In this document: piece after piece, positions 36,540 through 48,800 of the stretch
How the letters are laid out: each line of letters starts with the position of its first letter
How positions within the stretch are numbered: position 1 is the stretch's first letter
Assembly: GCF_041146395.1 (NCBI RefSeq)
Contig: NC_090989.1
Location: 45,100,501 to 45,164,500, forward strand
Source: Eulemur rufifrons
Taxonomy: Eukaryota; Chordata; Mammalia; Primates; Lemuridae
DNA length: 64,000 nucleotides
Direction: 5' to 3'
Translations under genes and position numbers: made by a program
Notes under the pieces: model-generated
Seen by the model: only the letters and a program-made list of their open reading frames with translations
What the model was told of the DNA's origin: nothing
The model's database searches: none

Positions 36540-39500
36540 ATCAACATGATGACTGGAGCAGTGTCTCATATATCATTATTAACTTTGAATGTCAACAGTC
36601 TAAATGTCTCACTTAAAAGATACCAACTGATAGAATAGAAAAACACAATTCAAACATTGGCTGCCTTTCAGACCCCCTTAACTCATAAAGATTCTTATAG
36701 ACTCAAGGTAAAGGGGTGGAAAAAATATTCCACCCAAATGGAGCCAAAAGCAAGGAGGAGTTGCAATTCTTATGTCAGATAAAACAGATTTTAAATCAAT
36801 AACAATAGAAAAAAGACAAATAAGGTCATTCTATAATGATAAAAGGATCAATTCAATAAGAAGATATAAGAATACTAAATATATCTGCACCTAACATTGG
36901 AGTTCCCAGATTTATAAAACAAAACTACCAAGAAAAGAGATAGACTGCAATACAGTATTAGTGGGGACTTCAACATGCCACTGACAGAGCTAAACAGATC
37001 ATCAAGGCAGAAAGTCAACAAAGAAACACTGGACTTAAATGGGACTTTATAATAAATGGACCTAACAGACATTTACAGAACATTCTACTCCAAATCTACA
37101 GAATATACATTTTTCTCAATAGCACATGGAACATTTTCCAAGATAGACCATATGATAGGCCACAATACAAGTCTTGATAAATTTTAAAACATTGAAATCA
37201 TGTCAAGTATCTTCTCAGACAACAGCAGAATAAAACTAGAAAGGAGTTCCAAGAAATTTCCAGAGGAAGTCTCAAAACTATACAAATACATGAAAATTAA
37301 ATAACTTGCTCCACAATGAACTTTGGGCCAACAATGAAATCAAGATGGAAATTAAATTTTTTTTTGAAATGAATAACAGTGAAACAAGTCATCAAAACCT
37401 CTGGAATACAGCAAAAGCAGTGCTAAGGGAAATTTATAGTGCTAAATACCTACACAAAAAAGACAGAAAGATTATAAATTGACACATAATGTCACACCTC
37501 AAGGAAGTAGAAAAACAAGAACAAACCAAACCCAAAACTTTCAGAAGAAAAGAAATAAAAAAGATCAGAGCAGAACCAAATGAATTTGAAAGAAAGAAAA
37601 AAATACAAAGAATCAATGAAACAAAAAGTTGGTTCTTTTAAAAAATAAACAAAATTGATAGACCACTAGCTAGATTAACCAAAATAAATAAATAAAAGAG
37701 AAAATTAAAATAAGCTCAATCAGAAATGAAAATGGACAACTGATGCCACAGAAATACAATAGATCATATGAGAGTACTATAACACTTCTATGCACACAAA
37801 CTAGAAAATCCAGAAGAAATGGATAAATTCATGGAAACATACAATCCTCCATGTTTGATCAGGAAGAAATAAATAGAAATCCTGAACAGATGAATAATAA
37901 GTAGTGAGATTGAATCAGTAATAAAAAAATCTCCCAACAACAAAGAAACATGAAAACTGTCAGCTTCACAGCCAAATTCTATCAAACGTTCAAAGAAGAA
38001 CTGGTACCAATCCTACTGAAACTATTCCAAAAGAATAAGGAGGGAATTCTCCCTGACTCATTCTATGAGGCCTGTGTCATCCTGATAACAAAGCCAGGAA
38101 AGGACACAACAAGAAAAGAAAACTATAGATCAATATCCTTCAGGAGCATAGATGCAAATACTTCAACAAAATACTAGCAAACTGAATCCAACAGCACATC
38201 AAAAAGGTAATTTTTCACAATCAAGTAGGTTTTTATCCCACGGGTGCAAGGATGGTTCAACATATGCAAGTCAATAAATGTGATTTACCACATGAACAAA
38301 AACCATATGATCATTTTCATTAAGACAAAAACCACACAATCATTTCAATATATACATAAAAAGCATTTGATAAAATCCAGCACCCCTTCATGATAAAAAC
38401 TCTCAACAAACTGGGCATAAAAGGAATGGATCTCAAAATAATAAAAGCTATATATGACAAACCCACAGCCAACATCATACTGAATGGGGAAAAGTTGAAA
38501 GCATTCCCCTTAACAACTTCAACAAGACAAGGATGCCTACTGTTTCCATTTCTATTCAATGTGGTACTAGAAGTCCTAGCCAGAGCACTCAAACAAGATA
38601 AATAAAAGGCATCCAAATTGGAAAAGAGAAAGTCAAACTGTCTCTGTTTGCTGATTATATAATCTTATACCTAGAAAACTCTAAAGATTCCTCTAAAGGA
38701 CTCCTAGATTTGATAAATGAATTCAGTAAAGTCTCAGGTTACAAACCTAAACATTTGTACCCCTGTTATGTGCTGAAATAAAAAAAAAAGCATATAGCAA
38801 AAGCTGTGGAATGCAGCTAAAGAGAAAATAAAGAGAAATTTATACCTTTAAAAAATAAAAATAACAATTGCAAAAAATAAATAAATAAAAGTGAGAGAAA
38901 GCATAAAAAAGTTGATGTACACAATTCAGTAGCACTGTTATACACCATTAATGATCAGGCTGAGAATCAAATCAAGAACTCAATCCCATTTACAATACCT
39001 ACAAAAGTAATAAAGTACCTAGGAATATACTTAACGAAGGAGATGAAGTATTTCTACAAGAAGTACAAAACACTGACGCAAGAAATCACAGATGACACAA
39101 ACAAATGGAAAAACATCCCATGCTCATGGATTGGATGAATCAATACTGTGAAAATGACCATACTACCTAAAGTAATCTATAGATTCAATGGAATTCCTAT
39201 CAAAATACCAAAATCATTTTTCACAGAATTAGAAAAAATAATTCTAAAATTTATATGGAACCAGGAAAGAACCAGAATAGCCAAAGCAATTCTAAGCAAA
39301 AAGAACAAATTTAGAGGCATCGCATTACCTGACTTCAAGTTATACTACAAGGCTATGGTAACCAAAAGAGCATAATACTGGTATAAAAGTAGACACATAA
39401 ACCAATGGAACACAATAGAGAACCAAGATATAAAGCCACATATCTACACCCAGTTTATCTTTGATGAAGTAGACAAAAACATACACTGGGGAAATGACAC

Positions 39501-39890
39501 CCTTTTCAATAAATGGCTCTGGGAAAATTGGATAGCCATACACAGAAGAATGAAACTGGATCCCTGTCTCTCACCATATACAAAAAATAACCCAAGGTGG
39601 ATAAAGACTTAAATGTAAGATCTGAAACCATAAAAATTATTCTGAAAAGCTAGGGAAAACTTTTCTGGACATTGGCCTAGGCAAAGAATTTATGACTACG
39701 ACTCCAAAAGCAAATGCAACAAAAACAAAAATAAATAAATGGAACCTAATTAAACTACAATGTTTCTTCACAGCAAAAGAAATAATCAACAGAGCAAATA
39801 GATGACCTATAGAATGGTAAATTATTCAAAAACTATACATCCAACAAAGGACTAATAACCAGAATCTACAAGGAACTTAATAAACTCAGC
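36540..39890 (+). pseudogene. L1 copy A ORF2 relic (endonuclease-reverse transcriptase)
   Basis: ORF2 makes the endonuclease and reverse transcriptase that copies L1 RNA at the target site. Recognisable parts in order: [20 protein letters not shown] (37950-38177); [19 protein letters not shown] and [12 protein letters not shown] of the polymerase palm (38390-38605); [13 protein letters not shown] at about 38640-38680; and [17 protein letters not shown] with [20 protein letters not shown] (39148-39375). The catalytic FADD motif reads FADY, so a catalytic Asp is lost. Many stops and frameshifts and a 170-bp insertion at 38748 confirm decay. Confidence 0.85.
38748..38925 (+). mobile_element. Tiny L1 3' terminus plus transduction-like segment, nested in L1 copy A
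   Basis: ORF2 is continuous up to AAAGTCTCAGGTTACAAA and resumes at TTGATGTACACAATTCAGTA. Between these is about 40 bp of a lemur L1 end (ACATTTGTACCCCTGTTATG, GCTGAAATA, A tract). About 130 bp of A-rich sequence follows, containing GCAAAAGCTGTGGAATGCAG and ending in (AAAT)n-like and A-rich runs. The second part is not L1 3' UTR and may be a 3' transduction or a rearranged L1 piece. Confidence 0.6.
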
Positions 39891-40115
39891 AATATCCCTA
39901 TTTTGTTCAGCAAGAACAATATAATAGACATTGGAGACTCAAAAGGGGGGAGGAGGAAAGGGATGAAGGAAGAAAAATTACATATTGGGTACAATGTATA
40001 CTATTCAGGTGACAGGTATGCTAAAGCCCATACTTCATCACCATATAATTCATCCACATACCCAAAAGCCACTTATACTCCTAAATTTATTGAAATAAAA
40101 ATATAAAAAATAAAA

Positions 40116-40408
40116 TCCTTTATAATATAAAATAGCAAATGTGTTATGAAAACATGTCTTTTTTGTTTATTGGTACTTATCCAAAAAATTGTTATATCTG
40201 CTTATAAAAGACAAATGTATGCATACATTCTAAAAGATGTATATTAATCTGTTTTCTTTTACTGAATGGAAGAGTTTGACAAGGGAACTCCTTTATAATA
40301 TGAATTAATAAATGTGTTAGTAAAACGTGTTTCTTTGCATATTGGTACCTCTATGTACAAGTTGAAATATCTGCTTACAAGAGACAAATGTAAGAATACT
40401 TTCTAAAT
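40116..40408. repeat. Diverged direct duplication of about 120 bp, period 173
   Basis: Copy 1 (40116-40235) and copy 2 (40289-40408) share TCCTTTATAATAT, AAATGTGTTA, AAAAC(A/G)TGT, TATTGGTAC, ATATCTGCTTA and AGACAAATGTA in the same order. A 53-bp spacer carrying TCTGTTTTCTTTTACTGAAT separates them. The first copy abuts the L1 tail. No known repeat family is recognised. Confidence 0.75.
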
Positions 40409-40609
40409 TAATAAATAAATAAATCAAATGTGTATTCTTACACATTTTATTCACTAATATGGCTTTCATGGAGCTCACACATCATTCTAAGTTGTTCCCC
40501 TGCCTCTGTATGGATGGTAATTTTTGCCAGATATCTGTAATTTCAGGATTGCTACATGATTGTGTAAATTTTACAGTAACCAACTCTAGCTGGTGCCATC
40601 TGCATAGAC

Positions 40610-40798
40610 CAGCGATGAAACTTTTCAGATAGTAAATATGCCACAGGCCATAGGTCTATGCCACAACTACTGAACTCCACAACTGTAGTTCAAAAGTAGC
40701 CAGAGACAATAGATTAAAGAATAGACTTTGCTGCATTCCAAAAAACCTTATTTACAAAAAGAGGTACTGATCTGTAGGCTGTAGTTTGCCAATTCCTG
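40610..40798 (-). mobile_element. hAT-type non-autonomous DNA transposon
   Basis: CAGCGATGAAACTTTTCAGA, ATAGTAAATATGCCACAGG, CACAACTACTGAACTCCACA, CCTTATTTACAAAAAGAGG and TAGTTTGCCAATTCCTG are the reversed form of the element also found at 53111-54280. Flanks GCATAGAC and ACATATAC agree at 6 of 8 positions, as expected of a decayed hAT duplication. Family name not assigned. Confidence 0.75.
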
Positions 40799-41901
40799 AC
40801 ATATACTATGGTGTCTTGGCAGTAATCCCCCTTAAAAAGCTCTAAGAGAATGAGAAGTAAGGCCTTGCCATTTATCTCTCTCCTCTGTCCCTCTGCTCAC
40901 TCCTCAAAAGGCACTTGACTTTTTTCTTTCTATCCTTTGACATAATTTCCTCATTAAGTCTAGTCTTTTGAAAATGAAAGACAGTAGGGAAGTTGTTAGG
41001 AAATTTTGCTTTGTTTTTTTTTTTGGCTCTGAATCAAAAAACAAGAAGTCTAGTGACTTTGATGGAAAATGGGAAGTAAAATACAATGAGATCAAAACAT
41101 TAATTGATATCTCTGTAAGCTATCCTGTCATAGAGATAAGATGTAATTTTTTCTATAATCACGATTTTTTAATTATTTTCTAACTTTTGTTAAACACTTC
41201 ATAGTTTTCCAAAGTGCTTTGCAACATGGACACAAGCATAGAAAGCAAAGCAGGCAGAGCTAAGTCAGTGGTGTTCTGGTCAATGTTGAACAACTGGCTA
41301 ATGACTTAGGCTACGTGTGGAAAGGCCATATTGTTTTTACCTGGTGCCTTTGGGGTGCTTGTTTTTGAGAAAAGCAGCCACTGTGTAGGAAATCTGAGTC
41401 CCTTAAGTTCACCATGCTGGATAGAACATATGTAGGTTCTTTGGTAGGGCTACCATCAGCCACCAGCTATGTGAGTGAGGTGTCTTGGATGTCCAGGCGT
41501 AGTTAATCCTTCAGATAACTGAGGCAATACCTGATGTTTGATTGCAACTATATGGGGGACCCCAACTGACAAACACCTAGCTGAGCCCTTTATGATTCCT
41601 GATCTACATAATTGAGAGCAAAATAAAATGGTGGTTGTTTTACACTACCAATTTTTGGGGAGATCTATGATATAGCAGTAGGAATTGTAACAGAGAGAGA
41701 ACAACAGTTTTTGAAGAATTATTGTACACAGAGTGTGTAGAAAAGAGAAGAGTCAAAGAAGATTCCAGGGATAAACTATTTTGGAAAATAATTTTGTCAT
41801 TTTGATGAGCAAAAAAATAAGTCAAAGAAATAAAATGACAGAGAGAAGATAATGCAGATGGTCTTGAGTACACTGTATTTGGGATGTGTCAAAAATAGTG
41901 A
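40799..41901. other. Non-repetitive stretch, nothing recognised
   Basis: Frames at 40904-41095, 40968-41183 and 41640-41873 have no family features. No repeat was identified. Confidence 0.4.
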
Positions 41902-42010
41902 ATATGTCCCCAAAAGAATTTGTACAAAAATATTCATAGAACTCTAATGAGGTTATTACCAAACTAGAAACAATCCAAATGTCAATGAACTGAGGAACAT
42001 TTCTAAATAT
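41902..42010 (+). mobile_element. Short L1-like remnant
   Basis: GTCCCCAAAAGAATTTGTAC, then AAATATTCATAGAACTCTAA and AACAATCCAAATGTCAATGA, resembles the end of L1 ORF2. Strongly decayed. Confidence 0.45.
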
Positions 42011-42419
42011 CTATATTATTAAAAGAAACAATTTTCTTTAATGATAAAGTGAACAATGTTGATCTGCTCCTTGTTTAATGTTGATTTTCTTCTTTTAGAA
42101 AAAAGAATACATGAATAAAATATAGAACACTTAGGGACCAACAGGCTTAAAAAATTAAGTCATTTACAGTATATTTGCATTGAGCTTCTTTTGAAAAAGA
42201 AGACATTGCCCCTGGGAAACAGAGATTACAAGATGAGAAAATGACCTGTAAGAGAGGATCTTTCCCATAAATGAGTAGACTGCTGTTTGGCACACAGTGG
42301 ACCAGATTTTGTATAAAAACTTTTGATTATTTGAATATAAATTTTGACCTATTGCTTCATTTGAGCCACTAATATTCTAATCACATATAACCATTACAAA
42401 ATCAGATTTCATGGATTTT

Positions 42420-42760
42420 ATTTCTTTTAAAAATTTCAACTATTTTTTTTAATTGAAGAAGTAATACACACATGATAAAAATTCAAATAGTTCAAAGGCG
42501 TATATAGGGACAGAAGTAAGATGTCCTTCCATTTTCGACCCTTTGTCTCCTTTGCCAGAAGATACCACTATAAAGAGTTTCTTGTGTATCTTTCCAAAAC
42601 ATTCTATGCTTATTTAAGCTTAGATAGTTGTATGTATAGACATATATCCAATTTTAACCCAAATATGTTTATTATTTTGATGTACCTGAGAGACAGTTCC
42701 TTTTAGATCTTCTCTGGTCTTTTCATGGTGTCATAACATTCTAATGTATGAACATGCCAA
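42420..42760 (-). mobile_element. Possible old L1-type 3' UTR fragment
   Basis: TTGAAGAAGTAATACACACA, AAATTCAAATAGTTCAAAGG, TTTCTTGTGTATCTTTCCA and AACATTCTATGCTTATTTAA resemble an old LINE 3' UTR on the minus strand. The family is uncertain. An AT-rich self-complementary patch follows at 42765-42835. Confidence 0.35.
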
Positions 42761-42835
42761 TACATTATAATGTGATTATATAATTATAATTATTATATAT
42801 GATTAAACATGACTATTAATTACAATACATTCAGT

Positions 42836-44867
42836 TGTAAATATGCACACTGACAAAGAGAGGAGAGTGGGCCAATGAAAGGCACCTTCTTGCCATCTCT
42901 TCAGATGAGGACAAATGAGAGCCCATAAAGTCAGGGCTCTCTTTCCAGTAATTCTGAAGGGATCAGGGCTTTTTTTTTTAAAATGAGCTTTATAGCTCTG
43001 AAATGAGCCTATATTAGAATATAATTATTATAAACATACCCTGCCACATGAATAATAATTAATTGCTATATATTTCATCTAAAGTACAGTGGACCAATGA
43101 TACAAAGAACTCCTACTTATAATAAAATATTAGTTTTGGTTCCTAAAGTAGTGAGTTAGTTGGGCTCTGTGGCATAATACTTTTAGTTTTAGTCATTCAC
43201 TTCCATTATTCCATTTCTAAAATAGATTAGCAGAGATGTGATGCTTAAACATTTAGGCACGTTTTGGAGCTTAAAAATCAAATGATATCTTTGTTTGTGT
43301 TACAGCCTTTGCTCCGTCAGGTGAGAACGATTGTTTCCCAGGTTGGGATGGCCTGCGGAGTAACCCAGAGACTGAAGATTTAATGTTTTCTTACCAAGGA
43401 TGTTAAAAGTGGGATTTAGTATTCTATGCTCAAATAAGGACAAAAGGCTGAGAAGCTGAGCTACTAGAAACCCTTACAGAAGTCAGCAAGTATGCATGTG
43501 CCGCCCAAGGAACACAGTGAGGTTATGAATTGAATTCTCCTCTCGTCACAAGTGGCCAGTGCCCAGCCGGCCATGCAGTCCAGCAAGGAAAGAAACCTTT
43601 TTTTCTCTCTGGATTTGAGTGATTGCAGCTGCCACTGTCATCTTGCACTGACCTCCAGGTGGCTGAGTTTTCTACAAAGCTGCTGTGCTGTACCAAGCAT
43701 GGGGAGAGATCCCAGGTTATACTCGAGTCTCCAGAGGCTGCCTCCTGTCCTCTTACTTCAGAGGCTTAGCAGAAATTATAATTTAGATACCATTGGCTAG
43801 ATCAATTCAGGGGCTAAAATGTCAGCCAGTAGCTGAGTCACTGGCTATTGGGTGCCAGATGTTTATAATCCACTGTCTCATGGAGGCTTTGTCTTGGACA
43901 CAGTCCTGATATTTTAAAAGATATGAGTTTAGTCTCCAGATAAAATCTTCCAATGATATTCATGTTGCTATTTGTTTTTATCCAACTGCTGAGGAAGTGA
44001 GAAATGCTCTAATTAGAAAAATGTGCAGTTTGTATTTAAAAATATAAAAATAGCCAGCAAAGAGCTTGAGTGAAATGATGGATCAGAGAGGTCTCTAAGG
44101 CGGGAAGGGGTGAGTGGTACAATCAGAAGAGTCATCCAGTGCTGTGTACTGGGTATGGGGTATCTGCTGACCTGGAAGGGGATGCCTGAGATTTTTGCTG
44201 CATTTCTATAAATTCAAGTTGACGTGATACATATGGTAACATCTCTAGGGATAGACTCAATTTATGTATCTTTAGCAGGAAAGTCACAAAAGTGATGCAG
44301 ACTTCTCATACATCCTATTAGGTGGCATACGATTTCAATTTATTGCATTATTAATGATGTTTACTTTGATCACTTGATTAAAGCTGTATGTGCCGTGCTT
44401 CTCCACACATTTTCCCTTGTACTTAAAAAGTATTTTGTGGGAAGACACCTTTAAAATCTATATAAATATCTCTTTCCTCATCATTTCCAATTTACTCATT
44501 TATTTATTTTATTTATTTATATCTGGTTAGTATCAGTTTAATGAGCAATAACACCTTATTGTCATTATGTATTTTGATACTCAAATTCTCTCAGAGTTGG
44601 CCAATGGGAGTCCCTTCAATTTGGCTTCTTGGTCCTTTTGACATGGCCCATTATTCTTTGAGTATTTCCTGAGTTTCTACCATGAGATAGTCCAGGTTTA
44701 TTTTGTGTTTTTTTCCCCCCAACCCTTAAGCCAGCCATTTGTCCAAGGATCCTTCATTCCTCTTAATAGACAATTAGATTTACACACCATGATCTGGGTA
44801 CAAGTTGTGCTCATTGATTTTGGATATTGCTATTTTTATAGGTCCTTTCAGTGGTCACATAGAAATA
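42836..44867. other. Non-repetitive stretch, no gene seen
   Basis: No known repeat recognised except a (TTTA)n-like patch at about 44496-44522. The 82-codon frame at 43552-43800 lies in a GC-richer patch but has no recognisable domain or splice context. Confidence 0.45.
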
Positions 44868-44869
44868 CT

Positions 44870-45045
44870 CAACAGAAATTAAGCAGGTGGGAGTATGGAG
44901 GAGAGGACGGGTAAAATCACACCTAACGGGTACAATGCACACTATCTGCTGATGGGCACACTTACAACTTTCACTCAAACTGTACAAAAGCAATTCATGT
45001 AGGCAAAACATTTGTACCCTGTAATATTCTGAAATTAAAAAAAGA
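44870..45045 (+). mobile_element. Lemur L1 3' tail
   Basis: TTAAGCAGGTGGGAGTATGG, then CACACCTAACGGGTACAATG, CACACTATCTGCTGATGGG and TTGTACCCTGTAATATTCTG plus an A tail. AGAAAT-like sequence on both sides may be the duplication. Confidence 0.82.
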
Positions 45046-45153
45046 AATATATTTATCTTCACATAGTTACTTCTCTAGTTTTTAAAAATAAACTTTGTTG
45101 AACTATAATCCACATATCATATAATGCACCCATTTTAAGTATACAGTTAAATA

Positions 45154-45446
45154 AGTTTTTTGTTGTTGTGTTTTTAGAGACAAAGCTTTGCTCTGTCACC
45201 CAGGTTGGAGTGTAGTGGTGCTATCGTAGCTCACTGCAGTCTCAAACCCAAGTGATCCTCCTGCTTTAGCCTCCCCAGGAGTTGAGATTATAGCAGCATC
45301 AAGATAATTTTATTTATTTATTTTTTTTTTTGTAGAGCCAGAGTCTCCTATGTTGACCAGGCTGGTCTCAAACTGGCCTCCAGTGATCCTCCCATCTAGG
45401 ACTCCCAAAGTACTGGGATTACAGATGTGAGCCACCATACCTGGCC
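45154..45446 (-). mobile_element. Old Alu (AluJ-like)
   Basis: A reversed dimer: TTTTTAGAGACAAAGCTTTG, GGAGTGTAGTGGTGCTATCG, then GACCAGGCTGGTCTCAAAC and GCCACCATACCTGGCC. No lemur insertion. The TTAAATAAGTTTT / TTAATGAGTTTT flanks are a decayed duplication. Confidence 0.92.
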
Positions 45447-46211
45447 TTAATGAGTTTTGATAAATGTAAACAACCTGTAACTACCTGCCCAATCAAGATA
45501 TAGTACATTTCCATCACCCCAGAAAGCCCCTCATGTTCCTTTCTAGTCATTTTTTCCAACCCCCCCAGGCAGATCTGATTTCTATCATATGAGTTGGTTT
45601 TATCTGTTCTAAAATTTTATAATAACAGAATCATATGGTAAAACTCTTTTGTGTCTGGCTTTTTTGACTACACATCACGTCAGTGAGATTTGTTCATGTT
45701 ATTGATAAAGGTGTTTTTATTTCTCTTGGGTATATGCCTAAAAGTGGAAGTGCTGGTCAGATGGTACATATAGCTAACTTTATGAAAAACTGCCAAACTC
45801 TTCCAAAATGATTATACCATTTTATGCAACTACCAGAAATGTATGAATTTCAGTTTTTTCATACTTGCTGAGATTTGGTAATGTCAGTCTTTTTAATCTT
45901 AGCTATTTTAATGGGTATGTAGTTGTATCTTGTTATAGTTTTAATTTTCATTTTATTGGTGACTAATGATGTTGAGAATTTATATGTTTGTTGATCATTA
46001 ACATACCTTCTTTTGTTGTATTAAAATATTTTGGACATGTTGGTGTGGTTATTTGCTTTTTAAAATTAAATTATAAGAGTTCTTTTACATTCTGGATGCC
46101 AATTCTTTGTCAGACATATGTATTAAAAATATTTTATCACAATCTTAAGTGCCTCATCTTTTAATTTCCTTAACAGAGTCCTGCAAAAAGTAAAAATTAA
46201 AAATTTTTCCA

Positions 46212-46557
<346 letters not shown>

Positions 46558-46715
46558 TTAATCATGTTTTTTCTTATATGGTTGGTGCTTTTTGTGTCCT
46601 AAGAATCTTTTGCCTAACAAAGGTCCGAAAGGTTTTTCTTCTATGTATTTTTCCAGACATTTTATAGTTTTTGCTTTTAGGTATATATTTATAATCCATT
46701 TTGAGGGTGTTTTTG

Positions 46716-47212
46716 GTACTAACAAAGAAGACAATTAGATTATATCACACGTTTGAACTTTCATGAAAGCGCTAATGCATATACAGTATCAAGGAAGGTG
46801 TCCTCTTCCTTTGTAAACCAAGGGAAAGTAATTTTGGAATTAAGCCATGGTTGGGTTTCCTTAGTCCTTGGGGTGAAAATGTTTTCAGGAGATGTATGTA
46901 GGAATCAAATTCTTGGGTGTTCCAAATTTGGTTTTTGTTGAAAAAAAAAAAAGCCATAGAAATCAAAATATACGTAATCCCAAATCAGACTGATTTTATT
47001 TTTTAAAATGCCTTTTCAATAATTTTAATAGCCCAGGGACATATAAAGCCCTGGAGAATGATTGTTTCACTGAAAATTTTTTTCTAATTTTTATGTGGAG
47101 ACAAACCCATTGCCCTTCTTTCCTTCTGTCTGCCATTTTGATGATGTATATTAGCCAGGTTGTCTTTCCCACATGAGTGTTCTTCTCAAGACTGTATCTG
47201 TATATCATAAAC
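46716..47212. other. Non-repetitive stretch, nothing recognised
   Basis: No repeat or gene identified. The frame at 46753-46941 and the reverse frames nearby have no family features. Confidence 0.4.
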
Positions 47213-47840
47213 CAGAGTTTCTCAACTTGGGCACTACTGGTATTTTGGGCTGAATAATTGTACTAGTTTCCTAGGGCTGCCATTACAAACTACCACAGAC
47301 TGGGTGACCTAAACTACAAGAATCGATACTTTCACAGTTCTGGAGGTTAGAAGCCCAAGATCAAGGTGTCAGCAGATGTGGTTTCTTCTGAGGCCTCTCT
47401 TCTCCCCTGGCAGATAGCTGCCTTCTTGCTGGGTCCTCGCGTGGTCTTTCCTCTATGCAAGCACGTCACTGGTGTCTCTCTGCATGTCTGAATTTTCTCT
47501 TCTTATGAGGACATTAATGAGATTGAATTAGAACACACCCTAATGACTTCATTTTAACTTACCTCTTTAAAAGCCCTCTCTCTAAATATAATTACATTGT
47601 GAAGTTTGGGCTTCAACATATGAATTTTGAGGGACATGATTCAGCCCATAACAATAGCTCTTTGTGGTGTCGGCTATTCTGTGCATTGTGGGATGTTTAG
47701 TAGAATCCCTCACCTTCACCTACTGGGTGCCATTAGCATCTTCCAGTTGTGACAACCATAAATGCCTCTAGACACTGCTAAATGTCCCTGGGGTGTGGGG
47801 AGCAGGGGGCAAAATTTCCCTTAGTTGGGGACAACCATCT
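47213..47840 (-). mobile_element. MER20 split by a MaLR LTR
   Basis: The left part (47213-47258) reads CAGAGTTTCTCAACTTGGGC and TATTTTGGGCTGAATAAT. The right part (47654-47840) reads TCTATTCTGTGCATTGTGG-like sequence, GATGTTTAGTAGAATCCCTC, AGTTGTGACAACCATAAATG and GGGGCAAAATTTCCCTTAG. Removing the LTR gives one reversed MER20. Confidence 0.85.
47259..47653 (-). mobile_element. MaLR (MST/MLT1-like) solo LTR nested in MER20
   Basis: A complete reversed LTR of 395 bp from TGTACTAGTTTCCTAGGGCT to GATTCAGCCCATAACA, with TACCACAGACTGGGTGACC and CACAGTTCTGGAGGTTAGAA inside. Flanks ATAAT and ATAGC are the expected 5-bp duplication with two changes. Confidence 0.85.
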
Positions 47841-48221
47841 TAAAGGAACATAAAGATATTTTGCAGTTTGTTTACTTTCTATCCCACACGTTTCACCATG
47901 ATTGTATAAAATCACGCCTTGGTTAAGATAAATTTTGAACCCAACTATTACTTGAACCTGAATCTGAAAACTATTTCCTTTCTGCTATATCACATTCTCC
48001 TTATAATCTAAACATTGAGTGATCAAAAAATTGTAAGTGATTTTGGGAACATAAACTTCTGGGAGTTTATAAAGTGCCAGGTAAAATGTTATATTTATTT
48101 CTCTGTCTATGTATGTATCTATAATTTATTATATATCATCATCCTCAATTCTAATCCAACTACACAGGACTTTAGTTTTCTCTTTTTCCATATTTGTACT
48201 GTCCCTTTTTGACAATGAGAA
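47841..48221. other. Non-repetitive stretch, nothing recognised
   Basis: No repeat or coding signal seen. Confidence 0.4.
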
Positions 48222-48281
48222 ACCTCTCTCTCTCTCTTTCTCTCTCTCTCTCTATATATATACACACACACACACGCACAC
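48222..48281. repeat. Compound microsatellite (CT)n(TA)n(CA)n
   Basis: About 30 bases of CT units with one interruption, then about five TA units, then about nine CA units with one G interruption. Frames through it are low-complexity artefacts. Confidence 0.95.
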
Positions 48282-48339
48282 GATATGTGTGTACAATCCC
48301 TATATGTGTACAATCTTTCATTGGCACTGTGACCACTGA

Positions 48340-48800
48340 GGCTCTATCCCTGTTGTGCTTCCTCCCCCTGCTGGGCTCTCATACCCCTGGGCTGCTCCCC
48401 TCTGTGAATACCTTCACACCACACCCAAGATTTACACTCCCATGTGAAAGACCCCTGCCTAGATATCCTCCTTGCCCTGCTTGGCGATCATCTCAGCTGG
48501 GCTGCTTTCCTGTCAGAATGATTCTGCTTGGGCTCTGACACCTCATGCTGGGTCAGCCCTCATACGGACACTCTTCATTTCTCTCAAGCTCTGATATTCT
48601 GCATTAAACAGCCTCCTAAGCCCCACATGGAATCTACCCCTTGGGGTCAACCCTGCTCCTTCTACCCCACATGGATGCTCTCCTTGTCCTACTTGGGCTG
48701 CGAGAGCCCCTGATGGGCTGACACCCCGTATGGATGCCCTCTTTACCCACTCAGACTGATGCCCATTCTCTGGCATGGACGCCTACCTTGCTCAGCTCAG
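48340..48800. repeat. GC-rich degenerate tandem-like tract
   Basis: Phrases built on CTGGGCT, CTGACACC(C)C, CACATGGATGC or GTATGGATGC, and CTCCTTGTCC/CTCTTTACCC recur at irregular spacing of roughly 50-80 bases, in one of the most GC-rich segments outside the L1 5' UTRs. The forward frame at 48194-48538 and reverse frame at 48543-48776 follow from this composition; I do not support them as genes. Confidence 0.5.

Larger units (their letters stand above)
33480..40118 (+). mobile_element. Old near-full-length L1 (copy A)
   Basis: About 6.6 kb reads as one old L1. A GC-richer 5' UTR (about 33480-35180) is followed by an ORF1 relic (about 35350-36430), an ORF2 relic (about 36540-39890) and a short 3' UTR ending in an A-rich tail near 40118. 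Two younger L1 pieces are embedded at 35578-35812 and 38748-38925. The 5' limit is an estimate from the GC change. The 150-codon frame at 34021-34473 lies in the 5' UTR and is not a protein gene. No target-site duplication was found. Confidence 0.8.

Noticed and set aside
48194..48538. 114-codon forward frame with SLSLSL and HTHT runs
   Set aside because: It reads through the compound microsatellite into the GC-rich repeat tract; low-complexity artefact.
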